Assembly (NCBI GenBank): GCA_022432975.1
Contig: CM039514.1
Span: 7,485,519 to 7,549,518 of the forward strand
Direction: 5' to 3'
DNA length: 64,000 nt
Origin: Begonia masoniana
Lineage: Eukaryota > Streptophyta > Magnoliopsida > Cucurbitales > Begoniaceae
Shown here piece by piece: positions 34,869 through 45,772 of this stretch. The translations under genes and the position numbers were made by a program. The notes beneath the pieces are model-generated. The model saw nothing but the letters and a program-made list of their open reading frames with translations, had not been told where the DNA came from and did not search any database. The stretch's first letter is position 1. Each line of letters opens with the position of its first letter.

Positions 34869-37644
34869 TGTAACACCCGGCATTTTTTTGCCATGTAATA
34901 GTTTTCCCGGATCATTTAAACGGGATTAATATTATATTAATACAACGGATGTTTTGGTTGAATTGATTGAAATAATTAGTGGAGGACTAAACTAATGTGT
35001 AACTAACCAAAACACTAAGTTTAAAATGCATGGAAGGGTAAAATAGGGAGCTAGTTAAGGTGGGTGGGAAGAAACCAATGATTGAGTGACATCTGGCGAC
35101 TTGATGAAGAAGCTAAGTTCTTCCTCCTACGTGAAACCCTCACTTCTCATCTGTTTCTTCCCACTACTCTCTGCTCTCTCTTCCTGGTAATTTTTGACAA
35201 AGCACCAACACTTTGTTTTCTGGTTTTTCTTCCATTTCCTTCAGCAAAGGTAAGCATCTACTCACATTAATAAATTTGGACAAGTGAAAGTAAGAGTTTG
35301 CTGGAGTTTTAGGTTAAGATACTTGGGAGAAAACTCTCGGTTTTTGTATGGAAACACACCCGTTGTTTTCTACAAGTCTGAAATGAGTTTGCTGCATATC
35401 CTGCCAACTTATTAGTTAACATTTGCAGCTGTTTAATACCTCTTCATGCATGCTATAGATCCGAGCGTTCCAGGGACATTCGAGCATTTGACACCGCAGC
35501 AAACAGGTAAGTTCATAACTGAGAGTTGGCCCTTAAGGCCCTACATCACAGAGGTACTAGGATTCCTGTTCTGTCGGGTAGTTTTGGGTAGAAATGTTAT
35601 AGCTTCTGTTCAGTTTGTGTTCTGTGTTGTCTGTTCAGTTCACGTTCTGAGTTTTCTGTTTTCTGTCTCATAATATGCTCTGTTATTTCTGTCATCGGCT
35701 GTTATAGGTTTAGGCACTAAGAATGTCATGCATACACGTTTTACTGAAAATCCATGCAAAACTGATTTCTGTACACTGTTTGAAACTAATAAGATAAAAT
35801 CCGACTGAAATGTACCAGGTTAAGTGCGGGACGGGGACTGGCCTCAGAACTGTTTACTGATTACTGTTTACTGTACTGTTTCCCCGAATGTGCCTGATAG
35901 TGCACCCTCCCCCTTCCCCACTGTTTCCCCGAATGTGCCTGATAGTGCACCCTCCCCCTCCCCCACTGTTTGCCAGTTCCCCTATAAGCCCCACTTAATT
36001 CTACTGCCACTGTAACTAAATGTTCTGTACTGTCACCGTATTTCTGAAAACTGCATGCATAGCATTTGCATCACTGCATTCTGATTATGTCCTTACTGAG
36101 TTTTAGACTCATAGGTGAACTCTCTGATGTAGGTACTGAACCCGAACCCGAGGACTTGGTTCCTCAAAATGACGATCTGATGTAGCTGGTGGATCGAGCT
36201 CACAGGGTGGTTGTTGCAGCCAGACATGTATCTGCTCTGAGGTTTTAAATTTTGAAAGAGAAAATATTGTCTGTGAGTTTTACTTAGATTCTGATGTTTT
36301 GGTTTTAGGAAATTCTGTCGAAATTCTGTGGTATTCTAGTAATGTATTGGATCTGTCTTGATGTCTAAAACCTCTGTATTTTACAGTTGTACCTATGTTT
36401 TGAAATGTATTGAAATCATTCTGGAACTGCTGGAAATCTTTTATCAGTTTGTGCATGGATGACTTCCAGTTTTAGAGCTGTCCATGCAATCTGCTTCCTT
36501 GTTTCTGACAATTGTAAAGTATGTTCTACAATTTTTATGCCCTCGGTTTGTACTGTATTTGACAGTTAAAATAGGTTTTGAGGTATTCTGAATTTGTTTT
36601 GGGATATCCTCAGTTGATCAGTGCATGAATTATCTCTGGTTTGGAGTAATCCATGCAGGTCATTTTCTTGAAAATCTGTTGACTGTAAAGTGCATTTTTA
36701 CAACTGTGTTTAGAATCGGGTTTGGAGGCTTGAAGCCTTTATGCCTGCTGTTTTGAAGTTATCTGTTGGTATGTCTTTCTGTTAAAATTTGTCGGGTTTC
36801 TATCTTAAACCACGTCTTCCGATTTCATCTACCGGTAGGAACTTTGCCTTCATCTACCAATGGTTTCTTTCTCTGCATCTACCGCCAAGTAATGTCTTTC
36901 TTATATTCTCATTCCTACCGATGACTGTTACCCTTTTTAAGTCTATGTCTAAACTTCATCTACCGATATATACTGTTCAATTTTTGTCTTATTCCCATCC
37001 AACGTCAAACAGTAGTTCTGTTATAGGTTTTCTTCTGCCGATTCCGTTTATTGCCTGTTTCCTGCCGATGACGTCATCACATCTTCCGATGACGTCATCA
37101 AACATTCTGATTCCATTTGCTACCTACATCTTCCGATGACGTCATCAAACATCCTGATTCCGTTTGCTGCCTACATCTTCCGATGACGTCATCACATCTT
37201 CCGATGACGTCATCAAACATTCTGATTCCGTTTGTTGCCTATATCCGCCGATGACATCATCCATCTTCCGGCTGACGTCATCTCCATTTCTGTCTTTATA
37301 AATTGCATCTACCGACTGACGTCATCTGTTCTGTCTTGTTCAATCTACCGATGATCTTTTAAACTGAGTCTTCCGCCAGCCTTACGTTATGTTTTCTGTT
37401 TTTACCTGTTTATTTTGTTTAATTATTTTCTTCGCCCCGTCTCTTCTCTTCTGTTGTCCATTACTGAGACCTATTTCGCTTTCAACTCCAGAGAACTCTC
37501 TCTCTGTCAAGTTTTAAAGTTTGTACATGTTCTGTTCTCCGTTTTAAAGAAAAAAAATATATATAGTCACTGTTTTCCGATTACTGTCCCGGAGTGACGG
37601 CTCCGATCCCGGACCCCGATCGGGTTCGGTTTTGGGTCGTCACA
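34869..37644 (+). repeat. 3' LTR
   Basis: 2,776 bp, nearly identical to the 5' LTR. The TGACGTCA array (37060-37330, seven palindromes) and the TATAAAT at 37297 are retained. Confidence 0.95.
37060..37330 (+). promoter_or_regulatory. TGACGTCA array in the 3' LTR
   Basis: Seven TGACGTCA palindromes, as in the 5' LTR, followed by TATAAAT at 37297. This copy lies about 1.2 kb upstream of the PP1 start codon in the same orientation, so it could influence that gene; that is inference. Confidence 0.5.
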
Positions 37645-38009
37645 CAATCGATCTACTTGAGTCGGAATCCATTTTCGTCGATAATAAAATCTGCATCAAA
37701 AAAATAAATGCAATCCAATTATTTACAGTACTAGAAATATTCATTAAAAAAATAGTATTAGAAATATTCATCAATAATTGAGAATATAACATTATAAATA
37801 TTTAAATAAAAAAACTCAAATACAAATTAAAATAATTAAACAAAATCTTCTTACCTGTAAATAAGGACGGAAGAATATGGTCGAAATAAGAAGTTAAAAT
37901 TGGAAATGAGTGAGAGAGGGAGATAGATCTTCGAGAGAATTGAGAGGGGTAAGGGAGGGAGGGTGTGTGTTTTTTTCAAACTCCGAATGGGAGTTTAAAT
38001 AGGGGAGTC

Positions 38010-38286
38010 GAGTACGGCCGGTCCAACTGGCCCGGCCGTACTCGATCAGACACGGGTTTTGTTTTTTGTGGGGTGAGTACGGCTGGTGCAAATGAACCAG
38101 CCAAGAGTAGAGTACGGCCAGTCCAGCTGGACTGGCTGTACTCAGTGAGCGAGTACGTACTCCTCACCCCCTGCCAGGTTTAAAATGAATGTTTTCAATA
38201 CTTCCAGGTTTTTCTCGATGAACAGTATTTGTTAGGGGTTTTTTCGTTGGCAACAGTTACTTCAAGGTTTTTTTTAAAAGAAACCC
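38010..38286 (-). repeat. Right terminal inverted repeat region of the large MULE
   Basis: Inverted match to 8743-9090, including GTGAGCGAGTACGTACTCCT and the A-rich outer end. GAGTACGGCC hairpin modules occur at 38010-38150. Confidence 0.8.
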
Positions 38287-38334
38287 TTTGTTTTTTTCCT
38301 AGAAGTATAAATTAAAGTAGCAGAAAACACGACG

Positions 38335-38502
38335 ATGGCGTTCTTATCGTTAAACGACACAAGACCATTGTTTAAAACGACAGCCAATTCTCACTTCCCT
38401 CCATTTCCTCGTCCGAGGAATGCGATTTCTCCTCTCTCGATAATTCATCGTCATCTGCTACGTTTCTGGGATTTTTTTCCTCTTTCTGATTCAGACCCAT
38501 AG
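38335..38502 (+). other. Upstream ORF of 55 codons ahead of PP1
   Basis: ATG at 38335 (MAFLSLNDTRPLFKTT) runs to TAG at 38500-38502, 28 bp before the PP1 start codon and in another frame. It begins only 49 bp after the MULE end. If the PP1 transcript starts near the MULE border this would be a translated-leader uORF. The peptide resembles nothing I know. Confidence 0.4.
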
Positions 38503-38530
38503 GCCCGTTGACTTCCTCCAGAGCCAGGAG

Positions 38531-41500
38531 ATGGAAAAGTCAGTTCTTGATAACATTATTAGTCGGCTACTCGACGTCAGAGGCCGGCCCGGAAAGCAGG
38601 TGCAGCTATTGGAGACTGAGATCCGACAGCTCTGTGCTGATTCTAAGGAGATTTTCATGCAGCAGCCGAACTTATTGGAGCTTGAAGCACCTATAAAGAT
38701 TTGTGGTATTTAGTACGAACTCCCTCACGAAAATTCCTTTTTTTTTTCCCTGTTGTTTAGGTGTTTTTTGGCGGTTGAAATTGTATTAGAGTAGTAGTTT
38801 TGCATACGGATTGAACCTTTTTGGTGTTTACTGGAATTCATTCTGGAGATTTATGTGGAATTATTAGCTAGTAGTCAACATATAATACATAACTATTGGA
38901 GAATTCATTTGCAAGGGTTATGGTTTTTGAAGGTAGTATTAAAAGCTCATTGATGAATACCAATTCACCTTTTCGGATTGATATACTTCTTTGTGCAATT
39001 TGTAATTTGTAGTTAAAACAATTGAAATTGCTATATTTTGACACTTCTCGTAATATCCTGGCAATCACACCTAGAAATGGTCAAAAATAGATTTATTAAA
39101 GTGTATTGCTATTCTTAAAATTAAAACACACCGTTTGTTGTGATCAAACAAATGAATGCCTTTTCATTTTGCAATGTCTTCCCAATTGCAATTACAATAT
39201 CAAAGACACTCTTGTTTGCTTTTTAAATGGATATGGTATAAAAACTATAAAATAACCTGTTTATGGATCTTCGTATCATTCTGATTCCAATCCAGAAAAT
39301 TTGAAGTTTGATTCACATAAAAAATAGCAAAAATCCCTTGTGGTCGACTACTCTTTTCAACTGCAAACAATTGTCTGTTGCAATAGAGAAAAACGTATTG
39401 GAAGGATGCAACATAGGAATTTTAAGGGATTTTATTGTCTACTTTATTTGAACAAAATGTTGATGACCTTGCTACTGACTTAGTTTTGCAGATATAGCTT
39501 TACATATATTCTTAATAAAACACTGTAGAGACTGAACGGTAAAATGTGGCTTGAATGACCAAAAGCTTAACATGAGTGCAGTTGATGAATTTTCATGCAC
39601 AATATTTTGATAGGACATCTCCTTCCATAGTTATTCATGGTGCAAACTTTGTGTGTTTAATTTTGCTGCATCGGGCTGAGATTTTTAGATGTTGTATGTT
39701 ACAGGTCTAGGACACAAATCTACAAACCTTCCAGTGAGAGGCGGTTGTTTAAAATATTTAGTTTCTGTCTCCGGAAAAAATAAAAGGGACTTAAAATTGC
39801 CTATTGTAAAGCAGCTTAAGGGCTTATTGGATTTCATTAACTTTATTCCGTCACCATCTCCTATTGACATAATTTTATTCAAACCTGAAGTGGATCTCAT
39901 TTATGTGGTTCAACTATCAGCACGTCTTTTTTTTTTTTTTTATCACCCTTTTCCCTAAAAGTTAGAAACTCTTATGAGGCCTGCAGTCCCTTTTTTACTC
40001 GAGAAACCGCAAAAAAAAAAAATTAAAATTTCTTGCTCGATTAATTATAGATTGTTTTATTACTAACAGGTGACGTACATGGTCAGTATTCGGACCTCTT
40101 GAGACTTTTTGAGTACGGTGGATTACCCCCAAGTGCAAACTACTTATTTCTGGGAGATTATGTTGATCGAGGCAAGCAAAGTTTAGAAACAATATGTCTT
40201 CTCCTCGCATACAAAATAAGATACCCTCAGAATTTCTTCCTCCTGAGAGGGAACCACGAATGTGCTTCTATAAATCGTATATATGGATTTTATGATGAGT
40301 GCAAAAGAAGGTTCAATGTGAGGTTATGGAAGGCATTCACAGAATGTTTTAACTGTTTACCCGTCGCAGCTTTGATTGATGAAAAGATTCTTTGTATGCA
40401 CGGAGGTCTTTCTCCCGATTTGCATAATTTGGACCAGATTAGGAATTTACATCGTCCAACTGAGGTGCCTGACACTGGTTTGTTGTGTGATCTTTTGTGG
40501 TCTGATCCAAGCAAAGATGTTCAAGGATGGGGTATGAATGATAGAGGGGTCTCATATACATTTGGGGCGGAAGAGGTGTCAGGGTTTCTCGAAAAGCATG
40601 ATTTGGACCTTATTTGTCGTGCTCATCAGGTTTGACTTTTCAATGTTGGTTTTTGTGGTTGATTCATGTTTGGTCGTCACTTCACTTGTTTTTTTGCTAT
40701 GAAAAATCTAATATTGTCCAATGTAATATCAGTATTTTACATCTTATCCTCAAGAAGTCTAGCATTCTGTTTAAGCTAAAGAAATCACAGACTGTCTTGT
40801 AATCCATATCTCTGCAAAATCTTGATTTTCTTATCAGGTTCTTGGGCTTAGAACCACTAGTCATCAAAGGTGAACCTATTTTTTTTTGTTCTTCTTATAC
40901 TCTGGGAGAAGTTCTGATCGTCTTTTTGTTTGAAACTTTACATTCTTCATACATATTTTGTTTTTCGACAAAAGAAAGAAGATTTATTTATTTTCTTTGT
41001 ATGATTGCATATAGAACTGGAAATGCTCCTTCAGTGCACAAGTTTTTCAACATATTTCCTTAAGAAGTATAATGTTAAGATATTTATGGAACAGATTTAT
41101 CTTTTTTTTTTGTTTTTTTTTAATAGGTATGGAGCCATGGAGTTGTTTTTCAGCATAGTTGTTTAAGATCTGTTGTTAAGGGGGATATTTTTCCTTCTAA
41201 ATTTTTCTTAAAGTTTTAAATTAGATAAACCAGCTTAGAATCAACATCTTGAAGAAGTTTCTTTTACAATTGGTACATTTGATTTTTTCACCCCTTGTTC
41301 TTAGTTGAGATTAGTTTATTTGACTAACAAGTTTAATAGACGAGCTTTAATTTGAAGTTTTATATTCAATGTTTCTAACTTACACGACTAACCTCTATTT
41401 GGAATTATTACATTTTTTGCAGTTCATTATACTTATAAGGATTATTACATTATTCCCCCTGCAAACTTAAACAATCAATTTTGCCTAAACCTTTGCATCA

Positions 41501-42753
41501 AGGGAGAAGTTGAGCTTTGATTGGTGCTACCTTTGAATTATCTAGAAGATAATTTGAAAACTTTGGTTTTTATTGATTCTTTACGGATAAAAAATTGTTT
41601 TTCATTTCATGTTTTTTTTGGCAGGTTGTAGAGGATGGATATGAGTTTTTTGCTGATCGTCAATTGGTTACCATATTTTCAGCCCCTAATTATTGTGGAG
41701 AATTTGATAATGCTGGTGCCATGATGAGTGTGGATGATACCCTAATGTGCTCTTTCCAAATTTTAAAACCCGCAGAGAAAAAGTTCAAGAACTCTGGGAG
41801 CACGAATACTTTAAAACCCAGAACTTCTCCTCCGGGGATTAATGTTTTCAGTAGTACAACTACATCCAAGGTGAAGTTTTCTTCTTAGAGTATAAAAATA
41901 CCGTCCCGAAACTTTTTTTGTTTCACATTGATAATCTGATCTTAGATTTTATGACATGCAAGATAGTAAGTTGCCTCTTTTTCTTCGAAAATGCTATTTC
42001 ATGAGTATGAGTGTGAAAAAGGGATTTCCAAGAAGGCACTATCTTCTTTTTTTAATACGTAAATTTTTGAATTATGCACACCGACATGATAATCCCATAA
42101 CTCACTTTTCTTAAATTTGTGTATCTTGTGGATCTTGCGATCTCTGACGAAGGAGGAAAATTGAGTTATTTATGAAGTCGTTGCTTCAAATAGATGGATA
42201 ATTTATGGTATAGATGTATTTTTATTAGTTTGTAAAAGCAGTGGGTGTGCTAATGTTGAGTGGGTCGGTTTCCATGATGGCAGAGATGATGAACACGACT
42301 AGTTTGAAATGTCTGTCGTAAGTGGGACCTTAGGCAAACATTTTTTTACGCTCACGGTTCTATTCGAAAGCTTTTTGATAAGCTCGTGAATTGAGATCGA
42401 ATAAACATTGTCTAGATAATCATTAATTGCTCTTCTAAAAGAATGACTCGTCTAATTATACTTAAAATTTCTTATCTGGTTGATTTTATGCGGCTTTGAA
42501 GGAAAGTTTTCGACGTCCAATAGTTTAAGTGAATATGATTGCTTTTCTTGCAAAAATCTTGAATCATTTTCCTTGTGTAGCTTCTTGTTACAATTAGCCT
42601 TTTTAATACGATGTCTATTGTCGATTCGGCCATTGATTTTGTTCTTTGGTTATCTGTCTGTGCTGGTTTATACGACACGTGTCTTGCAATTTTCGCTCTT
42701 TTTTTTATCAATTTCTTTTGAATTTGCAGTCTGGCCCTGGACCAAAAGCATGA
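38531..42753 (+). CDS. TOPP: Serine/threonine protein phosphatase PP1 catalytic subunit
   Basis: Metal-dependent phosphoserine/threonine phosphatase that acts with targeting subunits in nucleus and cytoplasm. Exons: 38531-38705, 40070-40629, then from 41625, all joined by GT-AG introns in the right phase. The protein starts [20 protein letters not shown] and carries the metallophosphatase signatures GDVHGQ, GDYVDRG and GNHE, then [13 protein letters not shown] and [13 protein letters not shown]. The last part can end two ways. Reading on gives stop 41886-41888 after [12 protein letters not shown] donor AAG|GTGAAG at 41870/41871 with an acceptor at 42729 gives a 24-nt exon (SGPGPKA, stop at 42753) and a protein of 334 residues. 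I favour the spliced form. The gene looks intact. Its promoter side is occupied by the MULE. Confidence 0.93.
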
Positions 42754-44901
42754 TACAATCCGAATTCGAGATTTAGAGGAATCCTTTTGCAGACAAGCCA
42801 GGTTGATGTCAGGTTTTATCTTGAAGGAAACTTTAGGGTCATTTTATCTTAGTAAAAAGTTTAAAATTGTAAAATTGGAGGAAAAATGTGTTCATTAAGT
42901 AGCTAAAAAAACAAGATATTTTTCAGGTTGCAAAAAAGGTTTGAAGATGAAAAAGGCTGTAAATCAGTCCTTTGTTCCTCTCTTGGACTTTAGTAGCTGC
43001 TGCTATAAAGTCTCTCTAAAGATTTTCTGACACTTTTTTCATCTCAAATTACTCTGTCTATCTAAACTCTTCTTCCCAAACATAGTTTCAAGGGGTCAAA
43101 TGGCTGATTTTGGTAATGCAAGTTCTTGAGTAGATTTGAAGGATTTAATCTCCTTTTAGTGACTTTCTAAAGGTTGGTATTGGAAAATTCTAAGTTTAGT
43201 TAATTTTTTTCGGCATTCTCTCGAGTTAATCGGAGTAAGATTGTCGTTTGTTTTCTTTAGGAATTGGTATGAATTTAAAGGTATTGTATTGTCTAGTGAT
43301 GTAGGAAAGAGTAGCCAATTGAGAGATAAACTAGAACCCAAATAAAATAAGTAAGTGTGGGAAAATTGTTCTTAGAGTTTGTTTTTCAAGCTTTAATTTG
43401 TTGTCTTCTGAGCATTTCCTATCAAAAACAGGGTCTTTTAGGGTAAAGCTTCTTGATTTTTGATCTGATTTGCCATGATGGACACATACTTTTCTTTTGA
43501 TTATTGCCCCTTTTTTTTTTTTTTTTTTTTTGGATCGAGTAGTTTCAAGGTTACCCTCTAATTTTATGCATTAGTGTTGCGTTTTGATGGGCTATTCATT
43601 TAAAGGAAATGTTTAAAATAATAAATTAATTACATTTGTGAATGAATGATACGTGAACGTCACGTTATAGTATAAAACTAACATATAAAAATTAAGAGTG
43701 AAAATATAAGGTTATTGTTATTTGCATTCCTTCAGAAATTAGATCTTTTTATGATGTTCTTGCATACAAATTCGTAGTTGAGTTCAAATCCAACTGAAGA
43801 ATTGTTTAGAGAGTAAATCAATCATGTGACAGGTAAATTGCAATTGACACATGGACTCGTAAACGAAAACTCACTGAAGTCGTCACTTGAGCTACACACG
43901 AGCATTCTAATCCCGACATAAGTCTCCACGTGTCATCTATTTATTCGTCGACTATATATATATATATATATTGAAATTTCCTAATTTTGATTGGATTAAT
44001 CTAAATTTCTCTATCTGGACTCGTAGTTAGTGGTTTTATATTTCTTCTTCTACCTTCCCCAACCTCTTCTCTAAAAATTTAACGGAAATAGTGATTTTTT
44101 TTTTTTTTAATTTATCCTCATATAGAACATATTCATTTTCATGTCACAACATATATAGTTGGGATTTGACTATACATTTTTAATAAAATGAGCTATGTTT
44201 ATGCATTTATATTACTTGAAGATTTTATATTTCAAGTATAATCATGAATTCATTTTTTGTTAATACTATTTATTTTACATCTCACGTGTATATGTGTATG
44301 TGCTACTATAAAATTTGATTAAATAACCATAGAAATTTTAGGAAGTAGATAAGAATGTAAGGGTAATATTAATTGAAAAACAACTTTAATTTTATTTATT
44401 ACAAAAATATGTTCATTATATTTGTTTGTTGGACAAATAATTCTCAATAAGGCCCGACTTTGGACTCCAACTGGCCCGATGGTTTCGAATCTAGTGATGG
44501 GAAGAATTGAACCAAACCATAAGATTTGGTTTGATTAAAAAATAAAATAAAAATTAATCTTAGTAAAACTAAGTTTTGATTTGCTCGGGCTCGGGTTCGG
44601 GCAGAGTTTGGTCTGGTTTGCGGTTCATGATTTATTTTGGTTCCTTCGATTTTATTCATTTCAAAATCGAGAATTGAACTGTTGATGAAGGTCTTCATTC
44701 ATTACAAACCGGAGTTAGTTCTCACAAGAATATGAACCAGACCAAATTCCACTGTTTGGATTGGTTCGATTCCATTGCTTTGGTCCGGTCCGGCCACCTT
44801 TAGGCTCAAGTATTAGATAAAACCTCTGAATTCTATTAAACCCAGTATCCGAAGCTCCATCTCCATAGAAATTTTCAGAGAGAGAAAGTAGAGGAAGAAC
44901 T
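42754..44901. other. Intergenic, no gene seen
   Basis: The start is probably PP1 3' untranslated sequence. The rest holds a poly-T run (43510-43532), a short (TA)n run near 43955-43973 and, at 44450-44810, repeated GGTTCGG/GAACC-type motifs of no clear function. Frames here are short and unconvincing. Confidence 0.6.
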
Positions 44902-45736
44902 ATGGCTCTCGCAATCTCCAATGCCGTCCGCTGCCCTAAATTTAGAATTTCGCAGAGTAATAACTCTCCCAAATTCTCTGTTTTGCATTTTCCTCTATCT
45001 TCAATCAGGTAATGCTGCAGGTCCGTTTAAAGAGCTTATTGATGTTATTTTAAATATCACTGTCGATATTTCAGTCTGTTTGGCAAGAGCGAAACCAAAT
45101 TTACGCTCTGTAAATACAAGAAAACGGTAGCTTGGTTATATCAATTTCGCTGAAGTAGAGGAATTTATGTGTTGATAGTTTTTGCCAAGTAAATGGACAT
45201 TTTCTTTACTTAGATGGAGGCAAGCGTGAGCTTAGTTCCATAGATGTTCCCAAATTTCAGTTCCAACTTTCTTTTAGATTGTGTTACAGTCTAGCTTTTG
45301 TATCATTATTCCAATTTTTCATATAGGCTTCCCTTAGGACAATTAATATCACTCTAGGTGTAGAAGAATGTTGTAGTTTTTGTGTTTGGCTTCCTAGCAA
45401 AAACATAAAGCAGCTTAATGATGAAACTTTTCTGCTTTAATAGAAGGAAAAAGGAAATTCGTGTGGTTTGTGCAGCTGCATCTGCTGCAGGAAGTTCGAG
45501 TCCAGATAGCGACTTAAACCCCTACGAGGTGATTCAGTTAATATCTAGGTGGTTAGAGATGGAAATGGAAAGTGGTACAACAATAGGGTATTGATTATTT
45601 CCTTGTGTTCTTATCTCTTCAGGTCCTTGGTGTAAGCCCAATTGAGGGATTCGATGTCATCAAGGTAGCATACAAGAAGAAACTCAAAGAAGCAGAGAGG
45701 AAGGGTGACGAAGTAACAGCTAGCAGAGTAGGTTAC

Positions 45737-45772
<36 letters not shown>

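Larger units (their letters stand above)
27462..37644 (+). mobile_element. Full-length Ty3/gypsy LTR retrotransposon
   Basis: Both LTRs, primer site, gag-pol and polypurine tract are present. Exact 5-bp duplications CAATC flank it (27457-27461 and 37645-37649). The LTRs are 2,775 and 2,776 bp and differ at only about one or two positions per hundred by eye, so insertion was fairly recent. The insertion point is codon 9 of the MULE transposase, on the opposite strand. Polyprotein organisation is as in the minus-strand tandem element, with a chromodomain-like end; a Tekay/Del-type chromovirus is likely. Two nonsense codons make it defective. Confidence 0.95.
25336..37672 (-). pseudogene. mudrA: MURA-type MULE transposase, split by a gypsy insertion
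   Basis: The start codon is at 37672 (MDSDSSRSI). The frame is interrupted by the gypsy element 27462-37644 and resumes at 27461 (DLDERSSGDAEMDWD). Next come the N-terminal MuDR-type domain, the catalytic core with CLDGCHLKGSCAGQLL, and LISDRQK. An intact phase-0 intron (26350-26440, GT-AG) leads into CLRHMYANFKNHFRG. The SWIM finger (CNCTRW...GIPCVHS, around 25750-25790) and a CCHC knuckle (CGICRQQGHNTRTC) follow before the stop at 25336. TGA at 25876-25878, TAG at 25729-25731 and at least one frameshift (about 25670-25725) break the 3' half. These lesions plus the insertion make it non-functional. Confidence 0.9.
8743..38286. mobile_element. Mutator-like element (MULE) inflated by nested gypsy insertions
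   Basis: Left and right ends are inverted copies. GGGTTTTTTTCAAAAAAAAA at 8743 pairs with the RC of the A-rich end at 38286. Inside, both arms share AAACATTCA-TTTAAACCTGGC followed by AGGGGGTGAGGAGTACGTAC. The flanks (9 T on the left, TTTGTTTTT on the right) agree at 8 of 9 bases but are low-complexity. Inside lie a degenerate MURA transposase on the minus strand, remains of a second, convergent ORF on the plus strand near the left end, subterminal hairpins and a fold-back block. Two gypsy insertions (9668-23202 and 27462-37644) account for about 23.7 kb; the MULE itself would be about 5.8 kb. Confidence 0.8.
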
